From Paenibacillus alvei DSM 29 (GTDB lineage Bacteria; Bacillota; Bacilli; Paenibacillales; Paenibacillaceae): DNA of 64,000 nucleotides. Below are positions 53,792 through 62,809 of this stretch, one piece after another. A model generated the notes under the pieces. It searched no databases. It was not told where the DNA came from and worked only from the letters and a program-made list of their open reading frames with translations. The position numbers and the translations under genes are program-made. Where the stretch lies: positions 815,001 through 879,000 of the forward strand of contig NZ_AMBZ01000002.1 in the NCBI RefSeq assembly GCF_000293805.1, read 5' to 3'. The stretch's first letter is position 1, and every line of letters starts with the position of its first letter.

Positions 53792-54520
53792 GTGCATAAG
53801 CAGTTATTTATGCTGCAATTGAAAATGGGGCTGTTGTCGCTTCCAGAAGCGGAGCGCAATGAGATATTAGCAGAGTACGATGCGCACTTCGAATTCAGCA
53901 AGCAGCAGGGACGAACAGAAGAGGAAATTGCAAGAGAGCTGGGCGATCCGGAAGAGCTGGCAGCGGAGCTGCTGTTAGGCGGGCGCGGAGACAAGGCTCA
54001 AAGTATTGAAGGAGAGACGGGAGACCTGTTCGATAAACCCCCAAACCAAGGACAACAGGTGCCGCCGATCTGGGAGGATCCTACGTATCTGCATCAACAA
54101 GAGCAGCCATTACACTTTCATCACTATGAACAACATGATGCGCATTTGCGGGATATGATGAATAGGAATGTGTATCCTCCGATTGCGCCATATGAGGAAA
54201 GGCGTTCACGTTCTTTTCCAGGTCTCATAGGAACTTTATTTATCAGCTTATTCATAGTACCACTCTTAATTGGCGGGTGGGGAGTCTGCATTGGGCTTGG
54301 AGCAGCGGCTGTTGCCCTTCTCCTGTCTCCTATTCTATATGTCGTAAAGCTAGTGCTTGGATCGCCCATTTATGGATCGGAATTGTCAGTCTTGGCGATT
54401 GCCTTTGGTCTCGGCATTCTATTGATACAAGCCGTTCTCTTTTTGGGTGGTAAATATACAAAATGGAATGCAAGCTATTTTCGTTGGACCGTATATGAAG
54501 GAAAGGGGGGAATGAGATGA
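53792..54520 (+). CDS. DUF1700 (HAAS-domain) membrane protein
   Basis: A 242-residue protein. Residues about 8-65 are the DUF1700/HAAS domain (LSLPEAERNEILAEYDAHFEF, RTEEEIARELGDPEELAAELL); a Gln/Pro-rich linker follows, then three predicted membrane helices near 150-165, 172-190 and 205-222. Start is GTG 53792 after GAGAGGTGAATCAGC. The DUF1700 domain usually mediates interaction with PadR-controlled partners, and the 3' end overlaps the next gene by 4 nt (ATGA). Confidence 0.88.
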   Translation: MHKQLFMLQLKMGLLSLPEAERNEILAEYDAHFEFSKQQGRTEEEIARELGDPEELAAELLLGGRGDKAQSIEGETGDLFDKPPNQGQQVPPIWEDPTYLHQQEQPLHFHHYEQHDAHLRDMMNRNVYPPIAPYEERRSRSFPGLIGTLFISLFIVPLLIGGWGVCIGLGAAAVALLLSPILYVVKLVLGSPIYGSELSVLAIAFGLGILLIQAVLFLGGKYTKWNASYFRWTVYEGKGGMR

Positions 54521-55382
54521 ACGTAAAGCGGGTGGCGATTAATTTTGTTGCGATCGCTTGTATAGCAGCAGGTATCGTAGGACTGATTTTATTTGGATCC
54601 AATCAGATTTTAGGCTCTGAGTTGTCTAAATATGAATATCGTATCGATATGGGAAAAGATCTGAGAGAACTGGAGATCAAGGAAGATTTCGGGGACGTCG
54701 AAATCAACTGGGTAGTCGATAATAAGCAAATGATTGAATTAAAGGGCCGTGCGCCGGACGAAGTCATAAAAAAATCGGCGAATTCGAGGTTAGAAACGGA
54801 AAGCTTGTCTTAAATTATGTGAACCCGCAAGATAAAGGTTGGTTTCAAATCAATTTCGGATTTCAATCCCAAAGCCGCAATCACGAAGTTATCATACATG
54901 CGACAGAGGACATGGTTCTAGATCGACTTGCATCGAAGCAGTCCGCGGGAGCATTCCACATGTCTGGCGGACAAGTAAAACGATTAGAAGCAGCAAGTAG
55001 CTTCGGAGGCGTAAGCGTGAGCAAACTGAAGGGCGAATTTGCAAAATTGACTTCGGACGCAGGTGAAGTGAAAGCAAACAGCGTGGATGCGGAAATCCAG
55101 GCACACTCTTCGTTCGGATCGATCGAGCTGCTGAACACAAGGAAGCCGCTTCAAGTCCATGCAGAATCGGGCAGCATCGAAATTGACCAACTGGAGCCTC
55201 ACGCCATTGATGCGAAAAGCGAATTCGGCAGTATTGATGTTAGAGTTTCTCCTGAGTTTGATGGTCGTTATGATTTGCGTACGGAGTTTGGAAGCACAGA
55301 GGCGCCAGAGTCGAAAAATCGAAGCGATATGCTCATTAAGGCACGAACAGAAGCAGGCGGCATAAAGATTGTCGAAAAATAA
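54517..55382 (+). CDS. DUF4097 family protein, needs a -1 frameshift
   Basis: A membrane-anchored beta-solenoid-like protein. The first part (54517-54774) reads an N-terminal helix INFVAIACIAAGIVGLILFG and the DUF4097 start LRELEIKEDFGDVEIN, then ATA AAA AAA TCG leads to a premature TAA (54811-54813). In the -1 frame after A AAA AAA (54768-54774) the text continues IGEFEVRNGKLVLNYVNPQD and on through repeats (SFGGVSVSKLKG, AHSSFGSIELLN, SEFGSIDVRV) to the stop at 55380. One extra A or a -1 slip makes about 288 residues of intact protein. Its start overlaps DUF1700 by 4 nt. Whether it is a true shift, a mutation or a sequencing error is undecided. Confidence 0.8.
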
Positions 55383-55417
55383 TACGGGTCATTATCGGAA
55401 GTATTCCCCGAATCGGT

Positions 55418-55423
55418 TATAAT
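55418..55423 (+). promoter_or_regulatory. Candidate -10 of pdxK
   Basis: TATAAT 51 nt before the ATG; no strong -35. Confidence 0.4.
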
Positions 55424-55473
55424 GTACTTATCTAAAATTAAAGGTACATGATACAGTAAAGGGGTAAGGATAC

Positions 55474-56295
55474 ATGAAATCGATTCATAAAGTGCTGACA
55501 TTGGCTGGCTCGGATACGAGCGGCGGAGCTGGTATTCAAGCTGACTTGAAAACATTTCAAGAGCGCGGTGTTTATGGAATGACCGCATTAACAACGATCG
55601 TGACCATGGATCCTGAAGAAGGATGGGCGCATCGTGTGTTCCCAATCGCGCTTTCTACAATAGAAGAACAATTAAAGACGATCATGAGTGTTGGCATTTC
55701 AGGTATGAAGACGGGTATGCTTGGCTCCATTGATATTATTGAGCTTGCTGCTCGTACGATAGAGAAGCATAATATTCCGAATGTTGTCGTTGACCCAGTG
55801 ATGGTATGCAAGGGTGCTGACGAAGCCCTGCATCCTGAGACAAACGAAGCCCTGCGCGATATTCTCGTGCCGAAGGCTGTCGTGGTAACACCGAACTTGT
55901 TCGAGGCTTCTCAATTGGCGGGGACAGCACCAATTCGTACCCTCGAAGATATGAAGGAAGCAGCAGCCCGCATTCAAGAGCAGGGTGCTAAGTATGTATT
56001 GGTAAAGGGCGGTTCCAAGATTGGGTTGCCTACTTCCGTCGATGTATTGTACGACGGCAAATCCTTCGAAATGTTGGAGGCAGATCTCATCGATACAACA
56101 TATACACATGGCGCTGGCTGCACATACTCCGCGGCAGTTGCTGCAGAACTGGCGAAGGGGAATGATGTCAGGGAGAGCGTTCATAGGGCAAAGAGCTTCA
56201 TTACGGAGGCGATCCGCCATTCTTTCCCACTGAATCAGTATGTGGGCCCAGTGCGTCACAATGCGCTGCGTTTGCTGCAGCATGGAGAAGAATAA
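55474..56295 (+). CDS. pdxK: Pyridoxine/pyridoxal kinase (ThiD-like)
   Basis: A 273-residue ribokinase-fold kinase. LTLAGSDTSGGAGIQADLKTF at the N-terminus and DTTYTHGAGCTYSAAVAAEL near residue 208 (catalytic Asp/Gly anion hole) are diagnostic; VVVDPVMVCKGADEALHPE is the B6-kinase-like mid segment. It closely follows the B. subtilis PdxK pattern, which phosphorylates pyridoxal, pyridoxine and HMP; ThiD activity is also possible. Start ATG 55474 after AAAGGGGTAAGGATAC. The gene is monocistronic. Confidence 0.93.
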   Translation: MKSIHKVLTLAGSDTSGGAGIQADLKTFQERGVYGMTALTTIVTMDPEEGWAHRVFPIALSTIEEQLKTIMSVGISGMKTGMLGSIDIIELAARTIEKHNIPNVVVDPVMVCKGADEALHPETNEALRDILVPKAVVVTPNLFEASQLAGTAPIRTLEDMKEAAARIQEQGAKYVLVKGGSKIGLPTSVDVLYDGKSFEMLEADLIDTTYTHGAGCTYSAAVAAELAKGNDVRESVHRAKSFITEAIRHSFPLNQYVGPVRHNALRLLQHGEE

Positions 56296-56391
56296 GCCTT
56301 AAGGGCTTCGAAACGTTATACGATGATTGTGCAGCTTTTCAGAACCTATAGGAAATCCTTGAAGTGGAAAAGGAAAGAAGAGGGATAGGCC

Positions 56392-56420
56392 TTGCCTACT
56401 GCCGTTACGTGTGATACAAT
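56392..56420 (+). promoter_or_regulatory. Promoter of secG
   Basis: TTGCCT at 56392-56397 and TACAAT at 56415-56420, spacer 17 bp. Confidence 0.7.
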
Positions 56421-56474
56421 GAAAGTACTGTTTTTAGCTTTTCGAACGTGTATCACGCATTAGGAGGTGTAACT

Positions 56475-56711
56475 GTGGAAATTTTCTTGAAAATTTTGCT
56501 TGTCATTTTTTCTATCGGTTTGATTAGCATTGTGCTTCTGCAGAAAGGGAAAAGTGCCGGCTTGTCAGGTGCCATCTCCGGCGGTGCGGAACATCTATTC
56601 GGAAAGCAGAAGGCACGCGGTCTGGACTTGTTCCTGCAACGTGCAACGGTTGTATTGGCAGGAGGATTCTTCATCTTGTCACTCATCGTAGCTTATTTCC
56701 TTAAAAGTTAA
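56475..56711 (+). CDS. secG: Preprotein translocase subunit SecG
   Basis: A 78-residue membrane protein with two helices ([19 protein letters not shown] and [18 protein letters not shown]) joined by the conserved [21 protein letters not shown] loop; it assists SecYE during export. Start is GTG 56475 after TAGGAGGTGTAACT; the ATG at 56448 would place the RBS inside the protein. It precedes rnr, as in B. subtilis, but without the intervening carboxylesterase gene. Confidence 0.95.
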   Translation: MEIFLKILLVIFSIGLISIVLLQKGKSAGLSGAISGGAEHLFGKQKARGLDLFLQRATVVLAGGFFILSLIVAYFLKS

Positions 56712-56729
56712 TTTCCATTTGTAAAGCAA

Positions 56730-56755
56730 AGCGAGGACATGCTCCTCGCTTTTTT
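56730..56755 (+). terminator. Terminator of secG
   Basis: AGCGAGGA-CATGC-TCCTCGCT followed by T5; rnr therefore has its own promoter. Confidence 0.9.
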
Positions 56756-56913
56756 GTACCCTTTTTTCCGGAAAAACAAAAAACTTGTTATGATGTGGAT
56801 CGAACGGCAAAAATGTAGGGAAAGCGCCGGGATGTAACGATTTTATTTCGTGTATACTAGGTTATATATTGGTATACTGTATCATGCAGGTCATGGCAAG
56901 GTGAGGTGAAGGA

Positions 56914-59900
56914 ATGGTAACGGAACAACAGTTGTTGGACTTTATGCGTGAAACCGCTTATAAGCCGATGACCTATCAAGAGCTGGAGCAGCATTTCGAT
57001 ATTGAAGGCGCTTCAGAATTCAAAGCATTTCTGAAAATGCTGAATCAAATGGAAGAAGAGGGAAAGATACTGCGCACTCGTACCGACCGCTACGGCGTGC
57101 CGGAGCGTATGAACTTGCTGCGTGGGCGTCTGCAGGCTCATGCCAAGGGCTTTGCGTTCTTGATTCCAGAAGAAACGGGTCATCCCGATGTATACATTCA
57201 CGCGAATGATTTAAAAACAGCGATGCATGGAGATACCGTGCTTGTACGCGTGACGAATAAAGGCTTTGATGGTGCGCGAATGGAAGGCGAAGTTGTGCGC
57301 ATAGTGAAGCGTGCAGTGGAGCGCGTCGTCGGTCTTTTTCAAAATTACGAATCATATGGGTTTGTCATTCCGGATGATAAACGGATCAACCGTGATATCT
57401 TCATTCCGAAGGAAGATATGCATGGCGCGGTTACCGGACAGAAGGTCGTTGTCCATATTGTGAGCTATCCGGAAGGAAGGGCAGCTGCACAAGGCATGGT
57501 GGCCGAAATCCTTGGTCATAAGGATGATCCGGGTGTTGATATTTTGTCCGTCATCCGTAAGCATCAGCTCCCAGAAGCGTTCCCGGATGAAGTCATGGCA
57601 GAAGCAGAAGCTGTGCCGGATTCCATTACGGAGGAAGAAATCATTAGCCAACGCCGCCGCGATTTACGCGGCATGAATATCGTCACAATCGACGGAGAAG
57701 ATGCGAAGGACTTGGATGATGCGGTATACGTGGAGCAGCTTCCGAATGGTCACTACAAGCTTGGCGTTCATATAGCGGACGTTGGTTATTATGTGAAGGA
57801 AGGTTCTGCGCTCGATCGTGAAGCCTACGCTCGCGGCTGCAGTGTGTATTTAGTCGATCGAGTCATCCCGATGCTGCCGCATCGGTTGTCTAACGGGATA
57901 TGCTCCCTCCATCCGCGTGTGGATCGTTTGACGCTGTCCTGTGAAATGGAGTTCGACGAGAAGGCTAAGCTAGTGAAGCATGATGTATTCCCGAGTGTCA
58001 TTCGTACTGTTGAGCGTATGACGTACACGAACGTACGGAAAATTGTTGAAGACGAGGATCCGGAAGTATCGGCACGCTATGCTTACTTGGTTGACAGCTT
58101 CAAGCTGATGAAGGAATTGGCGCTGAAGCTTCGCCGGAAGCGGATGAACCGGGGAGCAATCGATTTTGATTTTGTGGAATCGAAAGTGTTGGTGGATGAG
58201 AAGGGCGTACCGACTGATATCATCAAGCGGGAACGTACGATTGCAGAGCAGATTATTGAAGAGTTCATGCTGGCAGCTAACGAGACGGTTGCGGAGCATT
58301 TCCATTGGCTCCGAGTTCCGTTCCTATACCGGATTCATGAGGAGCCGGATAGTGAGAAGTTATTCAACTTCATGTCCTTCGCGGCGAACTTTGGATATGT
58401 TGTTCGAGGCAAGGGCAACTCGGTACATCCTCGTTCTTTGCAAATGCTTCTTGAGGAAATTGAGGGAACGCGTGAGCAGACTGTGATCAGCACGATGATG
58501 CTTCGCTCGATGAAGCAGGCGAAGTATGATGCGGAGATGACCGGCCACTTCGGTCTAGCTGCTGAATTCTATTCGCACTTTACATCGCCTATCCGCCGTT
58601 ATCCGGATTTGGTCATTCACCGAGTCATGCGTGAAGTGATGGATAATGGAGGATCCCTGCCTGAGAAGCGCTTAGAGCAGCTCCATGCCCGCATGCCGGA
58701 CATTGCCCAGCAATCATCAGAGCGTGAGCGGGTAGCCGTTGATGCAGAGCGGGACACAACAGCGCTGAAGAAGGCCGAATTCATGCTCGATAAGGTCGGC
58801 GAGGAATTTGACGGCATTATTAGCAGTGTGACAAGCTTCGGCATGTTTGTTGAACTGGATAATACGGTTGAAGGGCTTATTCGACTAAGTGAATTGAATG
58901 ATGATTATTACCACTTCCATGAGCAGCATATGGTGCTGATCGGGGAGCGGACGGCAAATGTATTCCGCATTGGCGATGAGGTGCGCATTCGAGTAGCTCG
59001 TGTCAATATGGATGAGCATACGATCGATTTTGAGTTGATTGAGAGCAAATCGCGTCACAATGGTCGTGACTTCGGCTTCGAAATTCGGAAGAAACGTGGT
59101 CGCGGCGGATATAGTGCTGAAGGACGCGGTGGAGCAGGACGTGGTGACTGGAAGGGTCGTAAGGATGGGAAAGGCGGCCGACCAGGAGAACGCGATCGTG
59201 GCGGTCAATCGCAAAATGTCCGCGGCGCGGATAGAGGAGCAAGGGGCGGTCGTTCGGATCGATTCGGCGGTAGAGAGAATCGACCGGCAGATCGTGGACA
59301 TCGTGCTGATCGGCATGCCGGTCAAGGTGCACGTGCAGACGGTCGTGTAGATCGGCACGCTGGTCAAGTTGTGCATGGAGATAGTCGTGCTGATAGACGC
59401 AACGTCACTGGCGTTGATCCTGCGGAACAGCAAGCTTATGAACAGTATGGTGCTTCCTCCGGTCAGTATGTGCGAGGTGGATATGGTCGAAATCAGCACC
59501 AGCATGAGCAAGAAGAGCGATTGGAGCGGGATGCTCGTTATGAGCGTCATAACAATAATGATGCTGTGGAGCAAGAGGCCGATGCATTCGCTGGCGATTG
59601 GTATAACCAAGGCGAGTTCCGTGAGCAGCAGAGAGGCCGTCGTGGACGCAAAGGACGCCGCGAAGAGCAGGGACGTGGGAATAACCCATACGACAAGTCA
59701 TCCGGTTCTTCTCAGCCGCGAGGCAAGGGCGGCATTAACTTTGGAGCGGGCCCAGGAAACGCGGAGCGTTCAACTCCAGCGAAGAAGGAGTATGATGATT
59801 CCAACTGGGTAGATCGACTGATCGCGGATGCGGAAGAAGAAGTCGATCGTCCGAGGTTCTTCGATTTTGGCTCTGGCCGTGGAGGCTATGGACGTGCAAA

Positions 59901-60129
59901 TGGAAGCGACCAAGGCGGCAGCAAGCAAGGACGTGACGGAGGCTTCCGTAGAAACCATAGCTCAACCGGTGGAGGGAAGAAGGGTCGTCGTTCGACTTCT
60001 GAGAGCGGCATTTTCATCGGCGAAGAGGCAGCCAATGCCCGGAGTCAAGGAGAATCCGCTCAAAGAGCGGCGAAGAAAAAGGGAAAAACGAACAACAAGA
60101 CTGCGAAATTTGTTCGTAAAAAGCGTTAA
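56914..60129 (+). CDS. rnr: Ribonuclease R with a long RG/D/H-rich C-terminal tail
   Basis: A 1071-residue RNase II/R-type 3'-5' exoribonuclease; typical lengths are about 780-810. Residues 1-75 form an HTH-like start; cold-shock-like domains follow ([35 protein letters not shown]); the RNB catalytic domain (about 250-590) shows [19 protein letters not shown] with the metal Asp cluster and [20 protein letters not shown]; an S1 domain (about 625-705: [21 protein letters not shown]) ends near [14 protein letters not shown]. Residues about 711-1071 are a disordered tail of Arg, Gly, Asp, Gln and His with DRHAGQ and RGGR-like repeats, ending in a Lys-rich stretch. The tail may bind RNA or ribosomes, as short Lys-rich tails of RNase R do. 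Start ATG after AGGTGAAGGA. Confidence 0.95.
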   Translation: MVTEQQLLDFMRETAYKPMTYQELEQHFDIEGASEFKAFLKMLNQMEEEGKILRTRTDRYGVPERMNLLRGRLQAHAKGFAFLIPEETGHPDVYIHANDLKTAMHGDTVLVRVTNKGFDGARMEGEVVRIVKRAVERVVGLFQNYESYGFVIPDDKRINRDIFIPKEDMHGAVTGQKVVVHIVSYPEGRAAAQGMVAEILGHKDDPGVDILSVIRKHQLPEAFPDEVMAEAEAVPDSITEEEIISQRRRDLRGMNIVTIDGEDAKDLDDAVYVEQLPNGHYKLGVHIADVGYYVKEGSALDREAYARGCSVYLVDRVIPMLPHRLSNGICSLHPRVDRLTLSCEMEFDEKAKLVKHDVFPSVIRTVERMTYTNVRKIVEDEDPEVSARYAYLVDSFKLMKELALKLRRKRMNRGAIDFDFVESKVLVDEKGVPTDIIKRERTIAEQIIEEFMLAANETVAEHFHWLRVPFLYRIHEEPDSEKLFNFMSFAANFGYVVRGKGNSVHPRSLQMLLEEIEGTREQTVISTMMLRSMKQAKYDAEMTGHFGLAAEFYSHFTSPIRRYPDLVIHRVMREVMDNGGSLPEKRLEQLHARMPDIAQQSSERERVAVDAERDTTALKKAEFMLDKVGEEFDGIISSVTSFGMFVELDNTVEGLIRLSELNDDYYHFHEQHMVLIGERTANVFRIGDEVRIRVARVNMDEHTIDFELIESKSRHNGRDFGFEIRKKRGRGGYSAEGRGGAGRGDWKGRKDGKGGRPGERDRGGQSQNVRGADRGARGGRSDRFGGRENRPADRGHRADRHAGQGARADGRVDRHAGQVVHGDSRADRRNVTGVDPAEQQAYEQYGASSGQYVRGGYGRNQHQHEQEERLERDARYERHNNNDAVEQEADAFAGDWYNQGEFREQQRGRRGRKGRREEQGRGNNPYDKSSGSSQPRGKGGINFGAGPGNAERSTPAKKEYDDSNWVDRLIADAEEEVDRPRFFDFGSGRGGYGRANGSDQGGSKQGRDGGFRRNHSSTGGGKKGRRSTSESGIFIGEEAANARSQGESAQRAAKKKGKTNNKTAKFVRKKR

Positions 60130-60153
60130 ACAGCATGGTATGTATAAGGGTAT

Positions 60154-60195
60154 AACGGCTTTTAGTTCCGCCTAGGCGGAGCTGGAGCCGTTTTT
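60154..60195 (+). terminator. Terminator after rnr
   Basis: AACGGCT at 60154 and AGCCGTT at 60186 enclose the inner palindrome TCCGCCTAGGCGGA; TTTTTATTTT follows. Confidence 0.88.
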
Positions 60196-60345
60196 ATTTT
60201 CTTAAAAAAGAAATGACACGCTTGGGAAATGAAGTTTGTATTTTTAGGTCAAGCTGGGGAAGCTGATCATCTACCGGAATACATATGATATAATGTACAT
60301 ATTTTAGGAGATGCTGCTTTTTACTTTGGTAGGGAGGTGAGTCAG

Positions 60346-61299
60346 ATGAGTCCTTCAGATATATCGATGTATCATGTCATGTTGCGTATGGTGCTTGCGT
60401 TAGTGCTGGGCGGATGTATTGGGCTTGAGCGAGAGAAGCGAAGCCAAGCTGCGGGATTGCGGACGCATATGCTTGTGAGTCTCGGATCGGCGCTTGTCAT
60501 GTTGATATCCGTATATGGTTTTCCGGATTTAAGTGGGGATAATAAGGCTGCGGTTGATGTTGCGCGTATCGCAGCACAGGTAGTCAGTGGTGTTGGCTTC
60601 CTAGGAGCTGGAACCATTATTCGCAACGGAACCAGTGTGAAGGGACTTACAACGGCAGCTTCCTTATGGGTGTCGGCAGCGATTGGGCTTGCTTGTGGCT
60701 CGGGTTTTATTTCTGCGGCACTATTCGGCTGTGGCCTGTCTCTTGTTGCCTTGTGGGTGCTGAATAAGTACGATATTAAAAATCGTGTCGCTCATCGGAT
60801 TCACGAGCTGGAGGTCGTTGTGGAGGAGCGTGAAGGATGGCTGACAGCGCTAACGAAGGTAGCAGAGGAGCAGGGGCTTACAGTTCGAAGTATTCGTATG
60901 CGGCCGGAACGTGCGGGGAAAACGTGGGCGAAATTTCTAGGAGCTGGGCATGGGCAAGTTTTTGAACAGAACAAAAGAAGCGAGCATTTACCTGAGCGAG
61001 ATATAGAGGTTTACAGCACTGAGAAGCAATCTCTTGAGGGCACTGGACATAAGGAAGCGCCAGCAAACAGTACGGTGACTGATAAGGCTGTAAATCGAAT
61101 TGGGGAAGGTCTGTTTTTACATATAGAGAATGAGGTTCAGTCTGATACAACCATGGACGACAATGGACAGATCTCGACAAGTACAAGGTACTTGCACATT
61201 GAGCTGAAAGTGCTGGCGGAAGAGGTCAAATCGGTAACAGACTGCTGTGAAGTAGTGCTGCGGCTCGAAGGCGTTATGGACGTTCATATGATTTCTTAA
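60346..61299 (+). CDS. MgtC/SapB-family membrane protein
   Basis: A 317-residue protein. The N-terminal half (about 1-145) is MgtC-like with four or five helices and the motifs RMVLALVLGGCIGLEREKRSQ, GLRTHMLVSLGSALVM, ARIAAQVVSGVGFLGAGTII and GLTTAASLWVSAAIGLACG. The C-terminal half is cytosolic, with an ACT-like region split by a variable acidic insert. MgtC proteins act in Mg homeostasis or as virulence/ATP-synthase modulators; the role here is not known. Start ATG 60346 after AGGGAGG; GTG 60337 is too close. Confidence 0.9.
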   Translation: MSPSDISMYHVMLRMVLALVLGGCIGLEREKRSQAAGLRTHMLVSLGSALVMLISVYGFPDLSGDNKAAVDVARIAAQVVSGVGFLGAGTIIRNGTSVKGLTTAASLWVSAAIGLACGSGFISAALFGCGLSLVALWVLNKYDIKNRVAHRIHELEVVVEEREGWLTALTKVAEEQGLTVRSIRMRPERAGKTWAKFLGAGHGQVFEQNKRSEHLPERDIEVYSTEKQSLEGTGHKEAPANSTVTDKAVNRIGEGLFLHIENEVQSDTTMDDNGQISTSTRYLHIELKVLAEEVKSVTDCCEVVLRLEGVMDVHMIS

Positions 61300-61439
61300 T
61301 TTGAGCAAAGTAAGGATTCTGCGTATCGTATATACAAGTTCCAATTTAAAAATGACGGTTTTTTATTCTATTATGAGGCTACAGAATTCAATTTTCATTT
61401 AATAGTGGAATAGAAGGTATGGATGAACAGGTTTCTAGC

Positions 61440-61469
61440 TTGAGTCGGGGGCATTCTTTTTGGTACAAT
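61440..61469 (+). promoter_or_regulatory. Promoter of smpB
   Basis: TTGAGT at 61440-61445 and TACAAT at 61464-61469 with an 18-bp spacer. Confidence 0.65.
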
Positions 61470-61561
61470 ATACTTCTAAGAAATAAGCTATAGTGAAATG
61501 GTTTCGTGCAAAAGACCCCATTCACTTGCTAATGTCATTGTCGTAACGTTGGAGGGCAATC

Positions 61562-62035
61562 ATGGGTAAAAAGAATGATAATAAAGTTTTAGCCCAAAAT
61601 AAAAAGGCGTCCCATGATTATTTTATCGAGGACACTTATGAAGCGGGCATGGTTCTCACAGGGACGGAAATTAAATCGCTCCGTTTGGGCAAGGCGAACA
61701 TTAGCGATTCATTTGCAACGATTCGCGGCGGCGAGGCGTTCATTCACAATATGCATATCAGTCCGTTTGAGCAGGGCAACCGTCACAATCCTTCCGATCC
61801 GACACGTGCGCGCAAGCTGCTGCTGCATAAGGAGCAGATTAACAAGCTAATCGGGCATACGAAGCAGGAAGGGTATACACTTGTTCCGCTGAAGGTGTAT
61901 GTGCGCAATGGTTATGCGAAGCTTCTTATTGGGCTGGGTCGAGGCAAAAAGAACTATGATAAGCGTGAAACAGCTGCCAAAAGGGATGCGGATCGTCAAA
62001 TTCAACGCGCTCTGCGTGAGAAGCAGAAATATTGA
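61562..62035 (+). CDS. smpB: SsrA-binding protein
   Basis: A 157-residue tmRNA cofactor that docks tmRNA at the ribosomal A site for trans-translation. [24 protein letters not shown] and [17 protein letters not shown] form the beta-barrel; the basic tail ([21 protein letters not shown]) folds into the mRNA channel. Start ATG 61562 after GGAGGGCAATC. The ssrA gene follows, as is common. Confidence 0.98.
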   Translation: MGKKNDNKVLAQNKKASHDYFIEDTYEAGMVLTGTEIKSLRLGKANISDSFATIRGGEAFIHNMHISPFEQGNRHNPSDPTRARKLLLHKEQINKLIGHTKQEGYTLVPLKVYVRNGYAKLLIGLGRGKKNYDKRETAAKRDADRQIQRALREKQKY

Positions 62036-62445
62036 GGTTAGATCATTTTAGAAATAAAGCGATGCTTCTTTTGGCGAAGGTTTGGTTGTAGGATGTAGTT
62101 AAATTAGTTAACGCGGTAGTCAACGCTTTGACTGGGATAATCCGTAATTGCTGCAACTGCATATCCTGTGATCCTAGTTATGGCTAGTTCATCGTTGGAT
62201 CGTTTGTACCAAGGAAATGGCATGAAGCGCTGGCAACAAGTTGACTAACAACTTTCGCTTAGGTGTGTTATAATAAACATGTCAGTAACGAACAGTGCTT
62301 CACAGCACAATATAGCCGCTGACTGAATAATCAACTCATTGACAACTGAATAGTGTGGAAGGATACACTATCTGTGTCTTAACTAGATTCTCATTTAATT
62401 CAAGACTCTATTCCCCTGATGGGCAAGATGTTGCTTATCATTCAT
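62036..62445. other. Spacer between smpB and ssrA with the tmRNA promoter region
   Basis: 410 nt without a gene. Holds the extended -10 TGTTATAAT at 62266, a perfect TTGACA at 62339 with only a weak -10, and an inverted repeat ATAGTGT (62350) / ACACTAT (62365) in the precursor leader. Confidence 0.55.
62266..62274 (+). promoter_or_regulatory. Extended -10 promoter of ssrA
   Basis: TGTTATAAT contains TGn plus a perfect TATAAT. A TTGACT lies upstream at 62241 but the spacer is 22 bp, so the extended -10 probably does the work. Confidence 0.6.
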
Positions 62446-62809
62446 GGGGGCGTTCTTGGATTCGACGGGGATAGTTCGGGCTCGGGTAGCGGGTAGTGGG
62501 GACGCGTCCGCTTTATCAACGCTAAAGCCAATTAAACGGCAAACAACAAACAAACTACGCTTTCGCAGCTTAATAACCTGTGAGCGTGCTCCTACTCTGC
62601 ATCGCCCATGTGCCGGGATAGGGGCTCAACTTTAGTGGGATACGCTGTCACATCTCCGCCTGGGGTGTGCTGAAGAAGACAATCAGGCTGACCCAAAGCA
62701 TAGCCGGTTACGGGGCGATGCTCGGGTGACATCAAAACTGTGACTACACCCGTAGAAACCTGTGTTGCGTTATCTTCGGACAGGGGTTCGAATCCCCTCG
62801 CCTCCACCA
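62446..62809 (+). ncRNA. ssrA: Transfer-messenger RNA (tmRNA)
   Basis: 364 nt. The tRNA-like ends GGGGGCG and CGCCTCC pair and are followed by encoded ACCA; CGTTCTTGGATTCGACGGGG and the T-loop GGTTCGAATCC are diagnostic. The tag reading frame starts at GGC 62538 and encodes GKQQTNYAFAA (after the tmRNA-borne Ala), then TAA TAA at 62571. The tail YAFAA is a ClpXP-type degron; clpP is in this window. No intrinsic terminator follows the 3' end; a recombinase gene abuts it instead. Confidence 0.96.
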
